DNA of 64,000 nucleotides from Clostridiales bacterium (GTDB lineage Bacteria; Bacillota; Clostridia; Peptostreptococcales; Anaerovoracaceae). A program made the translations under genes and the position numbers. Shown here piece after piece: positions 1 through 8,491 of this stretch (positions within the stretch are counted from its first letter, which is position 1; each line of letters begins with the position of its first letter). The notes below the pieces were generated by a model, which made no database searches, had not been told where the DNA came from, and was given only the letters and a program-made list of their open reading frames with translations. Where the stretch lies: contig WRMW01000009.1 of assembly GCA_009776955.1 (NCBI GenBank), forward strand, positions 1 to 64,000. The letters are read 5' to 3'.

Positions 1-26
1 TCCGGCGTATAGTTCCTCTTTGGCAT
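1..26 (-). CDS. Transposase OrfA, N-terminal fragment (cut by window)
   Basis: Only eight codons are visible (MPKRNYTP). The ATG at 26 is preceded by AAGGAGG with about 6 nt spacing. The peptide matches the usual opening of IS3-family OrfA (helix-turn-helix DNA-binding) proteins, but eight residues are thin evidence. Confidence 0.4.
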
Positions 27-108
27 TCTGCTTCCTCCTTTTTAAAACTGGTTACGACTATCATATCCTATCTTAAAAAGTGGTATGAATCTTGGGGGGG
101 AGGTCACA
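1..108 (-). mobile_element. Edge of an IS3-like insertion sequence (partial)
   Basis: The minus strand carries a good ribosome site (AAAAAGGAGG) and an ATG at 26 opening a frame MPKRNYTP that runs off the window. This is how OrfA transposase proteins of many IS3-family elements begin. Reading outward, the minus strand begins TGTGACCT at 108, which fits the TG...CA ends of that family. The terminal inverted repeat cannot be confirmed because the other end lies outside the window. Confidence 0.45.
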
Positions 109-234
109 TTGATGCCTGAGAGCATTTTTTGGAGAAGACAGACTAATCTTCATAGGCAAGTCAAATAGCGGAAGGATTAAACGGTACTTGACGCCAATTC
201 TTAACATACATCCAACACGCCGGGGCGGGGGGCG

Positions 235-243
235 TGATATACT
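235..243 (+). promoter_or_regulatory. Extended -10 promoter for the HAD phosphatase gene
   Basis: TGA followed by TATACT forms an extended -10 (TGnTATAAT-like). No good -35 is visible 17 bp upstream. Transcription would begin near 250, leaving a leader of about 55 nt before the ATG at 305. Confidence 0.45.
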
Positions 244-304
244 CTATTGCGTAGAATAAGAATAGCGATATATGGATATCAGAGTGGGAAAGGAAGTGAC
301 AGAG

Positions 305-1120
305 ATGGCGAAGGGAAAATTGGCGGGGCAGGATGCCCTATGGCAGATCAAGGGGAAGAAGGGCTATATCTGCGATATGGACGGCGTGCTGTATGCGGGG
401 GATATGGTGCTGCCGGGGGTCGGCGAGTTCGTGGAGTGGCTGCTTACCAACAAGAAAGAGTTTTTGTTTTTGACCAATGCGAGCCAGCGGTCGCCGCTGG
501 AACTCAGGCAGAAGCTTTTAAGGATGGGGCTGGATGTGCCTGAGGAGCATTTTTATACGAGCGCGCTTGCGACGGCGAAGTTCTTGGCAAGGCAGGCACC
601 GGGCTGCACGGCGTATATTATCGGCGGGCCGGGGCTTATCAATGCTTTGCACGATGTAGGCATCACTCAGAACGATATCGACCCGGACTATGTGGTTATT
701 GGCGAGACGCAAAATTACACATACGACACGATACTCAGGGCGGTGGCGCACGTTCTGAACGGGGCGAAGCTTATCGGGACAAACCCTGACATCACGGGGC
801 CGAGCGAGGACGGGCTTATCCCGGCGTGCAAGGCATTGGTGGCGCCTGTCGAGATTGCGACGGGGCGGGAGGCCTATTTCGTGGGCAAGCCAAACCCGCT
901 GATGATGCGTACGGGGTTGCGTATGCTAGGCGTCCACTCAGAGGATGCGGTGATGATAGGCGACAGGATGGACACGGACGTCATAGCCGGAATCGAAACC
1001 GGCATAGAAACGGTGTTGGTGCTTTCCGGCGTGACGCACCAAGAGGATTTGGACAAATATCCTTACAGGCCGTCGTATGTGTTGCCGGGGGTTGGGAGCA
1101 TTGCTGGGTATGAATATTGA
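305..1120 (+). CDS. HAD-superfamily phosphatase, NagD-like (class IIA)
   Basis: Predicted cytoplasmic sugar-phosphate or nucleotide phosphatase. The nucleophile motif DMDGVLY is at residues 24-30, followed by the TNAS motif, the lysine motif VGKPNP and the acidic motif GDRMDTDV, in the order and spacing of the NagD/AraL group (271 aa, normal length). An upstream ATG at 272 is in frame, but 305 has the better ribosome site (AGGAAG, 8 nt) and gives the usual family N-terminus. It heads a carbohydrate island, so a sugar phosphate is a reasonable substrate; specificity is not readable. Confidence 0.85.
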   Translation: MAKGKLAGQDALWQIKGKKGYICDMDGVLYAGDMVLPGVGEFVEWLLTNKKEFLFLTNASQRSPLELRQKLLRMGLDVPEEHFYTSALATAKFLARQAPGCTAYIIGGPGLINALHDVGITQNDIDPDYVVIGETQNYTYDTILRAVAHVLNGAKLIGTNPDITGPSEDGLIPACKALVAPVEIATGREAYFVGKPNPLMMRTGLRMLGVHSEDAVMIGDRMDTDVIAGIETGIETVLVLSGVTHQEDLDKYPYRPSYVLPGVGSIAGYEY

Positions 1121-1144
1121 TTTTCTTTTCAAAAGTGATAATAT
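1117..1144 (+). promoter_or_regulatory. Promoter TTGATT-16-TAATAT, leaderless geometry
   Basis: The -35 TTGATT at 1117-1122 overlaps the stop codon of the phosphatase gene. The -10 TAATAT at 1139-1144 ends 6 nt before the ATG at 1151, and no Shine-Dalgarno is present. The transcript would start at or next to the start codon. Confidence 0.5.
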
Positions 1145-1150
1145 CTATCC

Positions 1151-2038
1151 ATGGAAAAGGATAAATACTCGGAGATTATAGACAGGGATCGTATAAAAGC
1201 GCAGGCGGGCCGTGAAATCGGCCTTGCGGAGCGCATTTTTATTGTTACGGGTGCGGCGCAGGGGCTTGGCTACGGGATAGCGGAGGCACTTGTCTCGGAG
1301 GGGGCGAAGGTCTGTCTGGCGGATATGAACAGGCAGGGCGTGATAGACGCCGCGAAGCAGCTTTCCGGCAAGTACAAGGCTGAAGTGGCCGGAATGTGCA
1401 TCGATGTGTCGGAGGAGGAATCCGTGCGGACGGTGGTGTACGGAACCGTCAGGCACTTCGGCGGGCTCGACGTGATGATAGCCTGCGCGGGCATAGTAAG
1501 GGCAGGAGCCCTGCCGGACATGAGCAAGGAGGATTTTGAGCTTGTGAACGCCGTCAATTACACGGGGTTCTTCCTCTGCGCCAAGTATGCGGCGGCGGCC
1601 ATGAAGGAGCAGCGGCTCCTCGACCCAGAACGTACGTTCGACATAGTCGAGATAAACTCCAAGAGCGGGCTTGTGGGGAGCGAGGCGAATTTTGCGTATG
1701 CGGGGTCGAAGTTCGGCGGCATAGGGCTGGTGCAGAGCTTTGCGCTTGAACTGGCGCCGTTCGGCATAAAGGTCAATGCGATCTGCCCGGGCAATCTGCT
1801 CGACGGGCCGCTCTGGAACGACCCTGAGCGCGGGCTTTTCAAGCAATACCTTGAGGCGGGCAAAGTTCCCGGCGCCAGAAGCGTGGCGGACGTGCGGGCG
1901 CACTATGAGTCAAAGGTGCCGCTTGGACGGGGCTGCCGTGTGGAGGATGTGGTGCGGGCGGTCAAGTATGTGGTGGGGCAGCAGTATGAAACAGGCCAGG
2001 CCGTGCCGGTGTCGGGCGGTCAGGTGATGCTTAAATAA
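1151..2038 (+). CDS. Short-chain dehydrogenase, sorbitol-6-phosphate 2-dehydrogenase-like
   Basis: NAD(P)-dependent SDR expected to oxidise a polyol phosphate, for example D-glucitol-6-P to fructose-6-P. The cofactor loop TGAAQGLGYG is near residues 33-42, the active site is serine in INSKSG and Y..K in YAGSK, and the C-terminal half has the ICPGNLLDGPLW and PLGRG stretches typical of SrlD-type proteins. It has about 30 extra N-terminal residues compared with SrlD. No ribosome site precedes the ATG; a promoter ends 6 nt upstream. The SorE-like gene at 8492 would make its substrate in the known L-sorbose route. Polyol identity is inferred. Confidence 0.75.
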   Translation: MEKDKYSEIIDRDRIKAQAGREIGLAERIFIVTGAAQGLGYGIAEALVSEGAKVCLADMNRQGVIDAAKQLSGKYKAEVAGMCIDVSEEESVRTVVYGTVRHFGGLDVMIACAGIVRAGALPDMSKEDFELVNAVNYTGFFLCAKYAAAAMKEQRLLDPERTFDIVEINSKSGLVGSEANFAYAGSKFGGIGLVQSFALELAPFGIKVNAICPGNLLDGPLWNDPERGLFKQYLEAGKVPGARSVADVRAHYESKVPLGRGCRVEDVVRAVKYVVGQQYETGQAVPVSGGQVMLK

Positions 2039-2072
2039 TTATGTTTGGATAATAAGGAAGGCGGTGGGAGCT

Positions 2073-3539
2073 ATGGCACAGATTGTCAACATGCCAAAAG
2101 AGGGGATAACGGTTGAGTCCTGTATAGTGGGCGCGTGGCGCAAGGATATAGGCGATGCGGTGGCTGTGGACGATGTGCTGTTTGAATACGAGACGGACAA
2201 GGCCGCGTTTGAGTGTTTGTCGACGGCGGAGGGGGTGCTTCTGCATAAGTTTTATGAGCCGGGCGATGAAGCGCCGGTGCTGAGGCCGGCAGCGATAGTG
2301 GGCGCGGCGGGCGAGGATGTGGCGGCGTTGATCGCTGAAGGAGCGGAGGGGGATCAGAGCGGCGCTCTCGATATTAGTGCGAGCCGGCCCGATAGCTCCT
2401 CTACGATTCGCGATAAAGATGACGCAAATCTAGGAAGCAGCTTCGGCTCTGGCCCGCAAGACACGGAGCGTCGCTCTGTGTCCGATGGCTCCGAAAGCCA
2501 GGGCGGTGTTATGGCCGCCGGGGGGGGTGCGGTGGCGTCTCCGAGGGCGCGGAGCTTTGCGGCGGAGCAGGGGATAGATGTGCGTACGGCAGTAGGGACT
2601 GGCCCTGGCGGGCGGATTCTCGAGGCGGATGTTATAGCGGCGGCGAATTATATGGCGGCGACCGGCGAGGCGGGGCGGAGCGGCGCTCTCGATTTGGGTG
2701 CGGCTCGTCCCGAAGTTTCGCATACAGATACAATCGGCGTGGTCACCCCTACGGATATGGCACCAGACGCCGCCCCTGCGGATATTGCGTCGGAAGCGGG
2801 AGCCGACCCTACGGACGCCGAATACACCGACGAGCCGTTTACGAATATTCGCGGCGTTATAGCGAAGGCTATGGTGGCCTCGCTTGCGAACAGCGCGCAG
2901 CTTACGCACCAGCACAGCTTTGACGCCACATCCATACTGTCCATGCGCGAGGACTTCAAGGCCGCGGACGAGGCGCTTGGCTATGGCGGCGTTTCCGTCG
3001 GCGACATCATTCTTTTCGTCACATCGCGCGTGCTTGCGAAGCATCCTGAGATAAATGCGCACGTTATGGGCGAAAGCCTTCGCAAATACCATACGGTCAA
3101 TCTCGGCCTGGCGGTCGACACCCCGCGCGGGCTGATGGTGCCGACCATATTCGGTGCGGAAAAGAAATCGCTCAAAACGATATCGTCGGAAGTGAAAGTT
3201 CTGGCGGCGGCCGCTAGGGAAGGGCGAATAAGCCCAGATCGTTTGGCAGGCGGCACCTTTACGGTAAGCAATCTCGGCGCCACGGGCGTTGAGGTCTTTA
3301 CGCCCATCATCAACCCGCCCCAGGCCGCCATACTCGGCGTCTGCGGGGTGACGGAGCGCGTCCGCAAGGGCAAGGACGGGCAGCCCGAAGTGTATTCTTC
3401 AATGGGTCTTTCGCTGACGTACGACCACCGAGCCATAGACGGCGCGCCTGCGTCGCGCTTTGCCGCAGAGCTTTGCGAAGCGCTAGGAGGTTTTTCTTGG
3501 AGGGCCTTGGCTCTCGATCGCAAAGGGGGTGCTATCTGA
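2073..3539 (+). CDS. Dihydrolipoamide acyltransferase (E2) of a 2-oxoacid dehydrogenase complex
   Basis: E2 core that transfers an acyl group from lipoyl-lysine to CoA. An N-terminal lipoyl domain (residues 1-80, lipoyl-lysine K43 in ETDKAA) is followed by a long linker, a peripheral subunit-binding domain (SPRARSFAAEQGID), a second linker and the catalytic domain ending with the DHRAIDG active-site motif. The linkers contain two pieces of a palindromic DNA repeat also found near 20.1 kb, seen in protein as SGALDISASRPD and SGALDLGAARPE. ATG 2073 gives the normal E2 start; the in-frame GTG at 2064 is less likely. The stop overlaps the E3 start by one base. Confidence 0.9.
   Translation: MAQIVNMPKEGITVESCIVGAWRKDIGDAVAVDDVLFEYETDKAAFECLSTAEGVLLHKFYEPGDEAPVLRPAAIVGAAGEDVAALIAEGAEGDQSGALDISASRPDSSSTIRDKDDANLGSSFGSGPQDTERRSVSDGSESQGGVMAAGGGAVASPRARSFAAEQGIDVRTAVGTGPGGRILEADVIAAANYMAATGEAGRSGALDLGAARPEVSHTDTIGVVTPTDMAPDAAPADIASEAGADPTDAEYTDEPFTNIRGVIAKAMVASLANSAQLTHQHSFDATSILSMREDFKAADEALGYGGVSVGDIILFVTSRVLAKHPEINAHVMGESLRKYHTVNLGLAVDTPRGLMVPTIFGAEKKSLKTISSEVKVLAAAAREGRISPDRLAGGTFTVSNLGATGVEVFTPIINPPQAAILGVCGVTERVRKGKDGQPEVYSSMGLSLTYDHRAIDGAPASRFAAELCEALGGFSWRALALDRKGGAI
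2355..2478 (+). repeat. Palindromic repeat element, copy A, in frame within E2 gene
   Basis: Ends are near-perfect inverted repeats (CAGAGCGGCGCTC at 2355-2367 against the complement of 2466-2478, 12 of 13 matching). Interior blocks such as CGGCGCTCTCGAT, CGATAGC, CCTCTACGATT, GCAAATCTAGG and CGCAAGACACGGA recur in the same order in copy B at 20007-20189. The reading frame is kept open through it, in the flexible linker after the lipoyl domain. Confidence 0.75.
2677..2714 (+). repeat. Palindromic repeat element, partial copy C (left arm only)
   Basis: CGGAGCGGCGCTCTCGAT followed by a TTGGGTGCGGCTCGTCCCGA-like stretch matches the left arm of copies A and B, then similarity stops. It lies in the second E2 linker, again in frame. 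Confidence 0.6.
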
Positions 3540-4918
3540 TGTATGACCTTATTATTCTTGGCGGCGGTCCAGCCGGATACTTCGCGGCCGAGCGTGCGGC
3601 GGATGCAGGCCTGCGGACCTTGCTGTTCGAGGAACGCAACCTTGGCGGCGTGTGCCTGAACGAAGGCTGCATACCGACCAAGAGCCTGCTTTACTCGGCA
3701 AAGCTTGCGGACTCGGCAAGGCACGGCGAGGAATTTGGCGTGTTCGTGGACGGGGTCAGGCTCGACCATGGCGTGGCGCTTGACCGCAAGGGCAAAGTTG
3801 TCCAAAAGCTTGTGGGCGGCGTGACGTCTTCGCTCAAGCAGCGCAGCGTCGGCGCCATGCGTGCAAGCGGCGCTATCAAAGGCAGAGGCGAAGAAGGCTT
3901 TCTTATAGAGGCAGGCGGCGAGGAATACGAGGGCGCCCGTGTGCTTCTCTGCATGGGTTCCGAAGCCATAGTCCCGCCAATAGACGGCGTAAAGGAAGGC
4001 ATTGAAAGCGGATTTGTGCTTACGAGCAGGGAAATTCTTGACCTTGACAGCGTGCCGGAGCGCCTTGTGATCGTGGGCGGCGGCGTTATCGGCCTTGAGT
4101 TCGCGAACTATTTTACGATAGCAGGCTCAAAGGTAAGCGTCATTGAAATGCTGCCGGAGATAGGGGGGGCTATAGACTCTGACATCGCGGCAGCACTGCG
4201 TACGGAGCTTGAAAAAGCAGGCGTGCGTTTTCTGCTAGAGACAAAGGCGGCAGGGTTCTTGGCGGACGGCGTGCGCGTGTCGGGCAAGAACGGTGAGGAG
4301 ACCATCCCTGCCGACAAGGTGCTGCTTTCGATAGGGCGCAGGCCAAGGACGGAAGGCGCGGGGCTTGAAACCTTGGGCGTCCACACCGAGAAAGGGGCAG
4401 TGGTCACGGACGTGCATATGCGCACTAACGTGCCAGGCATATGGGCTGCCGGCGACGTGAACGGCAAGATGATGCTTGCTCATACGGCATATCGTGAGGC
4501 CGCCGTCGCCGTAGGCGATATGACGGGGACTCCAGAGAATATGCGATATGACGCAATCCCACAGGTGGTGTATACGATGCCGGAGGCGGCGGGCGTCGGC
4601 GAAACCGAGCAGTCCGCAGTGGAAAAAGGCTATATCTATGATAAGGCAGTACTTCCATTGCTGTATTCCGGCCGATATATAGCGGAGAACAAAGGCGGCA
4701 GCGGAATTATAAAGCTGCTTGCGGAGCGGCGTTCCAGGCGCATACTGGGCGTACACATTTTGGGCACATACGCTTCCGAGATAATACTTTCGGCCGCGAT
4801 GCTTGTCAGCTCGAAAACGACAATAGAAACAGCGGGCAAAATTGTTTATCCGCACCCAACCGTAGGAGAGGTATTGCGCGACGCTTTGCTTCACCTCGCT
4901 CAAAGCAAAGGAGTTTGA
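3539..4918 (+). CDS. Dihydrolipoamide dehydrogenase (E3)
   Basis: FAD flavoprotein that reoxidises the dihydrolipoyl group of E2 with NAD+. It has the FAD loop GGGPAGYFAAE at residues 8-18, redox pair C39/C44 in GVCLNEGCIPTK, an NAD-binding GGGVIGLEF loop, the TNVPGIWAAGDV segment, and the C-terminal His-Glu pair in YPHPTVGE. The start at 3539 overlaps the E2 stop (TGATG) behind AAAGGGGGTG, so translation is probably coupled. At 459 aa it has normal length. Confidence 0.93.
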   Translation: MYDLIILGGGPAGYFAAERAADAGLRTLLFEERNLGGVCLNEGCIPTKSLLYSAKLADSARHGEEFGVFVDGVRLDHGVALDRKGKVVQKLVGGVTSSLKQRSVGAMRASGAIKGRGEEGFLIEAGGEEYEGARVLLCMGSEAIVPPIDGVKEGIESGFVLTSREILDLDSVPERLVIVGGGVIGLEFANYFTIAGSKVSVIEMLPEIGGAIDSDIAAALRTELEKAGVRFLLETKAAGFLADGVRVSGKNGEETIPADKVLLSIGRRPRTEGAGLETLGVHTEKGAVVTDVHMRTNVPGIWAAGDVNGKMMLAHTAYREAAVAVGDMTGTPENMRYDAIPQVVYTMPEAAGVGETEQSAVEKGYIYDKAVLPLLYSGRYIAENKGGSGIIKLLAERRSRRILGVHILGTYASEIILSAAMLVSSKTTIETAGKIVYPHPTVGEVLRDALLHLAQSKGV

Positions 4919-4926
4919 GGAAAGCC

Positions 4927-7401
4927 ATGACAAAATCATTGTTTGTAGACCCGAAGGAACTAAGTCAGAAATCAGAGATAGTTTTTCAGAGCATTCCGGT
5001 AAACGCATACGACAAAAGCGTTGCCGATGTCCGCACGGATTTTGGCGACGAGGCATTGGTGCGCATATACCGCGATATGACGATACTAAGGGCGTTTGAG
5101 GACATGCTGAGCAAGATAAAAACGCAGGGGTCTTACGGCGGCGTCGAAACGACGTATCCGGGGCCGGCGCACCTCTCGCTCGGGCAGGAGGCGGGCGCTG
5201 TGGGGCAGGCGTACGCGCTCGGCGTGGAGGATATCATTTTCGGCAGCCACCGCAGCCATTCCGAAATACTTGCCAAGTCGCTTTCCGCCATAGAAAAGCT
5301 TGGCGAGGACGCGCTGATGTTCATAATGGAGAATTTTCAGGACGGGATGATACTCAAGGCGCTCGAAAAGGTCTACAAGGCCGCCAGCGTAAAAGATTTG
5401 GCGATACACTTCGTGCTATACGGCGCGCTCTGCGAAATCTTTGCCCGCGAGAACGGCTTCCATCGCGGGATGGGCGGCTCGATGCACGCATTCTTCCTGC
5501 CGTTCGGCGTCTATCCGAACAACGCCATAGTGGGCGGCTCGGGAACCATAGCGGCGGGCGCGGCGCTGTACAAGCGCGTGAACAAGGCGCCAGGGCTTGT
5601 GATATGCAATATCGGCGACGGCTCGCTCGGCTGCGGCCCCGTATGGGAGGCGCTGAACTTCTCGGCGATGGATCAATACCATACGCTTTGGGAGGACAGG
5701 AAGCCTGGCGGGCTGCCGATAATATTCAATGTCTGGAACAACGCCTACGGCATGGGAGGGCAGACGCGTGGCGAAACTATGGCATATGATATGCTCGCTC
5801 GTATCGGCGCTGGCGTCGAACCCAAACAGATGTTCGCCGAGAGGGTATGGGGTCACGACCCGCTGGCCGTCATCGACTGCTATAGACGCAAGAAGGCGCT
5901 TATCGATCAGGGCGAGGGACCTGTTTTCCTCGACGTGCTTACGTACAGGCTTACGGGCCACTCGACTTCCGACCAGAACGCGTACCGCTCCAAGGAGGAG
6001 ATAGACGCTTGGACGGAGGTGGATCCGATAAAGGTGTTCCGCGAGGGCCTTGTCTCCGCAGGGGTCGCGGGCGACGCATCCTTTGCCGATCTTATGGCTG
6101 AAACAGAGGAGCGAATGGCGAAAATCTGTGGCTGGGCGGCGGACACTGAGCTTTCGCCCTATGCCGATTTTGAAAAAGACTACCATATTATAGAGCGCAT
6201 GATGTTCTCCAACGGGAAGGAAGCGAGTTTTGGCGATGGCGAGCCTATGTTCCTTGCGGCTCCTGACACATGCAGCCGTGCGAAGCAGGTATCGGAAAAG
6301 AACAGGGCGACCACGGACGCCGAAGGCAAAGCCGTCAGCAAGCTGAAATTGTTCAATATCCGCGACGCCATCTTCGAGCCGATTTTCGACAAGTACAAAG
6401 AGGACTCCACCCTTATATCCTACGGCGAGGACGTACGCGATTGGGGCGGCGCCTTTGCAGTCTATAGGGGCTTGAATGAAGTTGTGCCGTATATGCGCCT
6501 GTTCAATTCGCCAATATCCGAGGCGGCCATAGTCGGCACGGCCGTCGGCTACGGCATGATGGGCGGTCGGGTGATAACGGAGCTTATGTATTGCGACTTC
6601 ATCGGGCGGGCTGGCGACGAGATATTCAACCAGATGTCCAAGTGGCAGGCTATGAGCGCGGGCATTCTCAGGATGCCTGTGGTGCTGCGTGTATCTGTCG
6701 GTGCGAAGTACGGCGCACAGCACAGTCAGGACTGGACCGCGCTTTGCGCCCATATACCGGGGCTAAAGGTCTGCTTCCCGGCGACGCCGTGGGAGGCGAA
6801 GGGGCTTATGACGGCAGCGCTGAACGGCACAGACCCAGTAATCTTTTTCGAGAGCCAGCGCATCTACGATATGGGCGAGCTCTTTCATCCAGGCGGCGTC
6901 CCCGATGCCCCCTACGAGATCGATATGGGCGACACGAATATTGTGCGGAAGGGCACAGACCTTACGATAATCACCATCGGCGCCACGTTGTACAAGGCGG
7001 TGGAGGCGGCGGAAAAACTTTCGCACGACCACGGGCTTGAGGCGGAGATAATCAATCTGCACTCCCTCGTGCCGCTGGACTATACTAAAATTCTCGAAAG
7101 CGTGGACAAGACAGGAAAGGTGGCGCTTGCAAGCGATGCGTGCGCACGCGGTTCGTTCCTCGAAGGGGTGGCGCGCAATATCACGGAACTGGCGTTCGAC
7201 CGGCTCGACGGGCCGCCCGTCGTGGTCGGCGCCCAGAACTGGATAACGCCGCCGTTTGAATACGACGAGTTCTTCTTCCCGCAGGCGGACTGGATACTTG
7301 ATGCCATCCACGAGAAGCTGTTGCCGCTAAAGGGCTATAGCCCCAAGACAGGGCTGTTTACATCCGTTGACCAGAAGCGCCGCGCAAAAGCCGGCGTATA
7401 A
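4927..7401 (+). CDS. 2-oxoacid dehydrogenase E1, fused alpha and beta subunits
   Basis: TPP-dependent decarboxylating component feeding acyl groups to the E2 upstream. The first half (to about residue 400) is an alpha-type domain with the TPP motif GDGSLG...WNN (about residues 229-271) and HRSHSE and RGMGGSMH stretches. The second half is a beta-type transketolase domain (ISYGEDVRDWGG, SPISEAAIVG, GAKYGAQHSQD). Normal E1 is two proteins; here they form one 824-residue chain. ATG 4927 with GAGG 6 nt upstream is preferred over TTG 4915, which overlaps the E3 stop. Pyruvate, a branched-chain acid or acetoin are all possible substrates. Confidence 0.88.
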   Translation: MTKSLFVDPKELSQKSEIVFQSIPVNAYDKSVADVRTDFGDEALVRIYRDMTILRAFEDMLSKIKTQGSYGGVETTYPGPAHLSLGQEAGAVGQAYALGVEDIIFGSHRSHSEILAKSLSAIEKLGEDALMFIMENFQDGMILKALEKVYKAASVKDLAIHFVLYGALCEIFARENGFHRGMGGSMHAFFLPFGVYPNNAIVGGSGTIAAGAALYKRVNKAPGLVICNIGDGSLGCGPVWEALNFSAMDQYHTLWEDRKPGGLPIIFNVWNNAYGMGGQTRGETMAYDMLARIGAGVEPKQMFAERVWGHDPLAVIDCYRRKKALIDQGEGPVFLDVLTYRLTGHSTSDQNAYRSKEEIDAWTEVDPIKVFREGLVSAGVAGDASFADLMAETEERMAKICGWAADTELSPYADFEKDYHIIERMMFSNGKEASFGDGEPMFLAAPDTCSRAKQVSEKNRATTDAEGKAVSKLKLFNIRDAIFEPIFDKYKEDSTLISYGEDVRDWGGAFAVYRGLNEVVPYMRLFNSPISEAAIVGTAVGYGMMGGRVITELMYCDFIGRAGDEIFNQMSKWQAMSAGILRMPVVLRVSVGAKYGAQHSQDWTALCAHIPGLKVCFPATPWEAKGLMTAALNGTDPVIFFESQRIYDMGELFHPGGVPDAPYEIDMGDTNIVRKGTDLTIITIGATLYKAVEAAEKLSHDHGLEAEIINLHSLVPLDYTKILESVDKTGKVALASDACARGSFLEGVARNITELAFDRLDGPPVVVGAQNWITPPFEYDEFFFPQADWILDAIHEKLLPLKGYSPKTGLFTSVDQKRRAKAGV

Positions 7402-7441
7402 GCATATATATAATATATATAAAAGGAAGGAGAACATCATT

Positions 7442-8482
7442 ATGGCAACGTTCCGTTTTACCGCAGGTCCGTGGAACATCCACGAAGGCCACGAAACCTT
7501 CGGGCCTGGCATAAGGCCGCCCATATCTTTCGAAGAGAAAATCAAGAAGTTCAAGGAGATAGGTCTTGACGGCGTGCAATTCCACGATGACGACGCCGTT
7601 CCCGACATGGACAATATGAGCGAGAGCGCCATCATCGACTATGCGAAGGACGTAAAGGGGCTTCTCGACAAGGAAGGGCTGTTCGCCGAGTTTGTGGCGC
7701 CGAGGCTCTGGTTTGACAAGCGTACGAACGACGGGGGCTATACGGCAAGCCTTGACGAGGACTATGACTTCGCCATCTGGCGCTCGTTGAGGTCCATAGA
7801 CATCGCGCGTGCGCTCGGAACGAACAAGCTGCAGCTTTGGTACGCACGCGAAGGCACGCTTTGCGCCGAGGGCAAGGATCCCGTCAAAAAGATACGGCAG
7901 ATGCGCGACGCCTTGAACACCATGCTCGAATACGACCCCGAGATACTTATTCTTGTGGAACCCAAGCCGAACGAGCCCATCGACCGCAGCTATTGCGGCA
8001 CGGCAGGGCACGGACTTGCGCTTGCGGCGGAGACGATAGACCCCTCACGCGTCGGCCTGTGCATCGAGAGCGCCCATTCCATCATGGCTGGCCTTGACCC
8101 TGCCGCTGACATGGCGTTCGCGCTTGCGTGGAACAAGCTTTGGGGCGTCCACCTCAACGACCAGAACGGAATCCGCTACGACCAGGACAAGACCTTCGGC
8201 GTGGAGAATCTGAGGCAGGCTTTCAACCAGGTAAAGGTGCTGTACGAAAACGGCTTCGGCGACCTCGGCAACTTTGAATGCGTCGGGCTTGACGTCAAGG
8301 CCATGCGCACACAGCCCGCCGCCGACTGCTACCGCCACTTGATAAACAGCAAATCCATATTCCTGAAGCTTGTCGAGAAGGTAAAAAGATTCGACTATAC
8401 GTTGCAGGCGAAATGCGTGGCAGAGCAGAACTTCGAGAAGCTTGAGATGTATGTCATAGATTTGCTTATGGGCGAGGCGTAA
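7442..8482 (+). CDS. Xylose-isomerase-like TIM-barrel protein
   Basis: Resembles the short (actinobacterial-type) xylose isomerases: FHDDDAVP near the N-terminus, EPKPNEP, an E.AH.IMAGL segment, and HLNDQNGIRYDQD. However, two metal-ligand positions appear changed: the HIDLNGQ aspartate reads as histidine (GVHLNDQ) and the FDFKP aspartate reads FECVG. A related aldose-ketose isomerase with altered metal site or substrate is more likely than a true xylose isomerase. The ribosome site AAGGAAGGAG is strong. 346 aa. Confidence 0.75.
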   Translation: MATFRFTAGPWNIHEGHETFGPGIRPPISFEEKIKKFKEIGLDGVQFHDDDAVPDMDNMSESAIIDYAKDVKGLLDKEGLFAEFVAPRLWFDKRTNDGGYTASLDEDYDFAIWRSLRSIDIARALGTNKLQLWYAREGTLCAEGKDPVKKIRQMRDALNTMLEYDPEILILVEPKPNEPIDRSYCGTAGHGLALAAETIDPSRVGLCIESAHSIMAGLDPAADMAFALAWNKLWGVHLNDQNGIRYDQDKTFGVENLRQAFNQVKVLYENGFGDLGNFECVGLDVKAMRTQPAADCYRHLINSKSIFLKLVEKVKRFDYTLQAKCVAEQNFEKLEMYVIDLLMGEA

Positions 8483-8491
8483 GGAGCGGCG

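Noticed and set aside
111-130. Possible terminator ATGC...GCAT with T run
   Set aside because: The stem is only four base pairs.
115-130. CTGAGA resembling a TPP riboswitch core
   Set aside because: The other conserved TPP blocks are missing in the following 150 nt.
5416-6753. 445-codon minus-strand ORF opposite E1
   Set aside because: Shadow frame of a well-matched E1 gene; no ribosome site or domain.
7442-8482. Naming this gene xylA
   Set aside because: Two metal-ligand positions differ from true xylose isomerases, and no xylulokinase is nearby.
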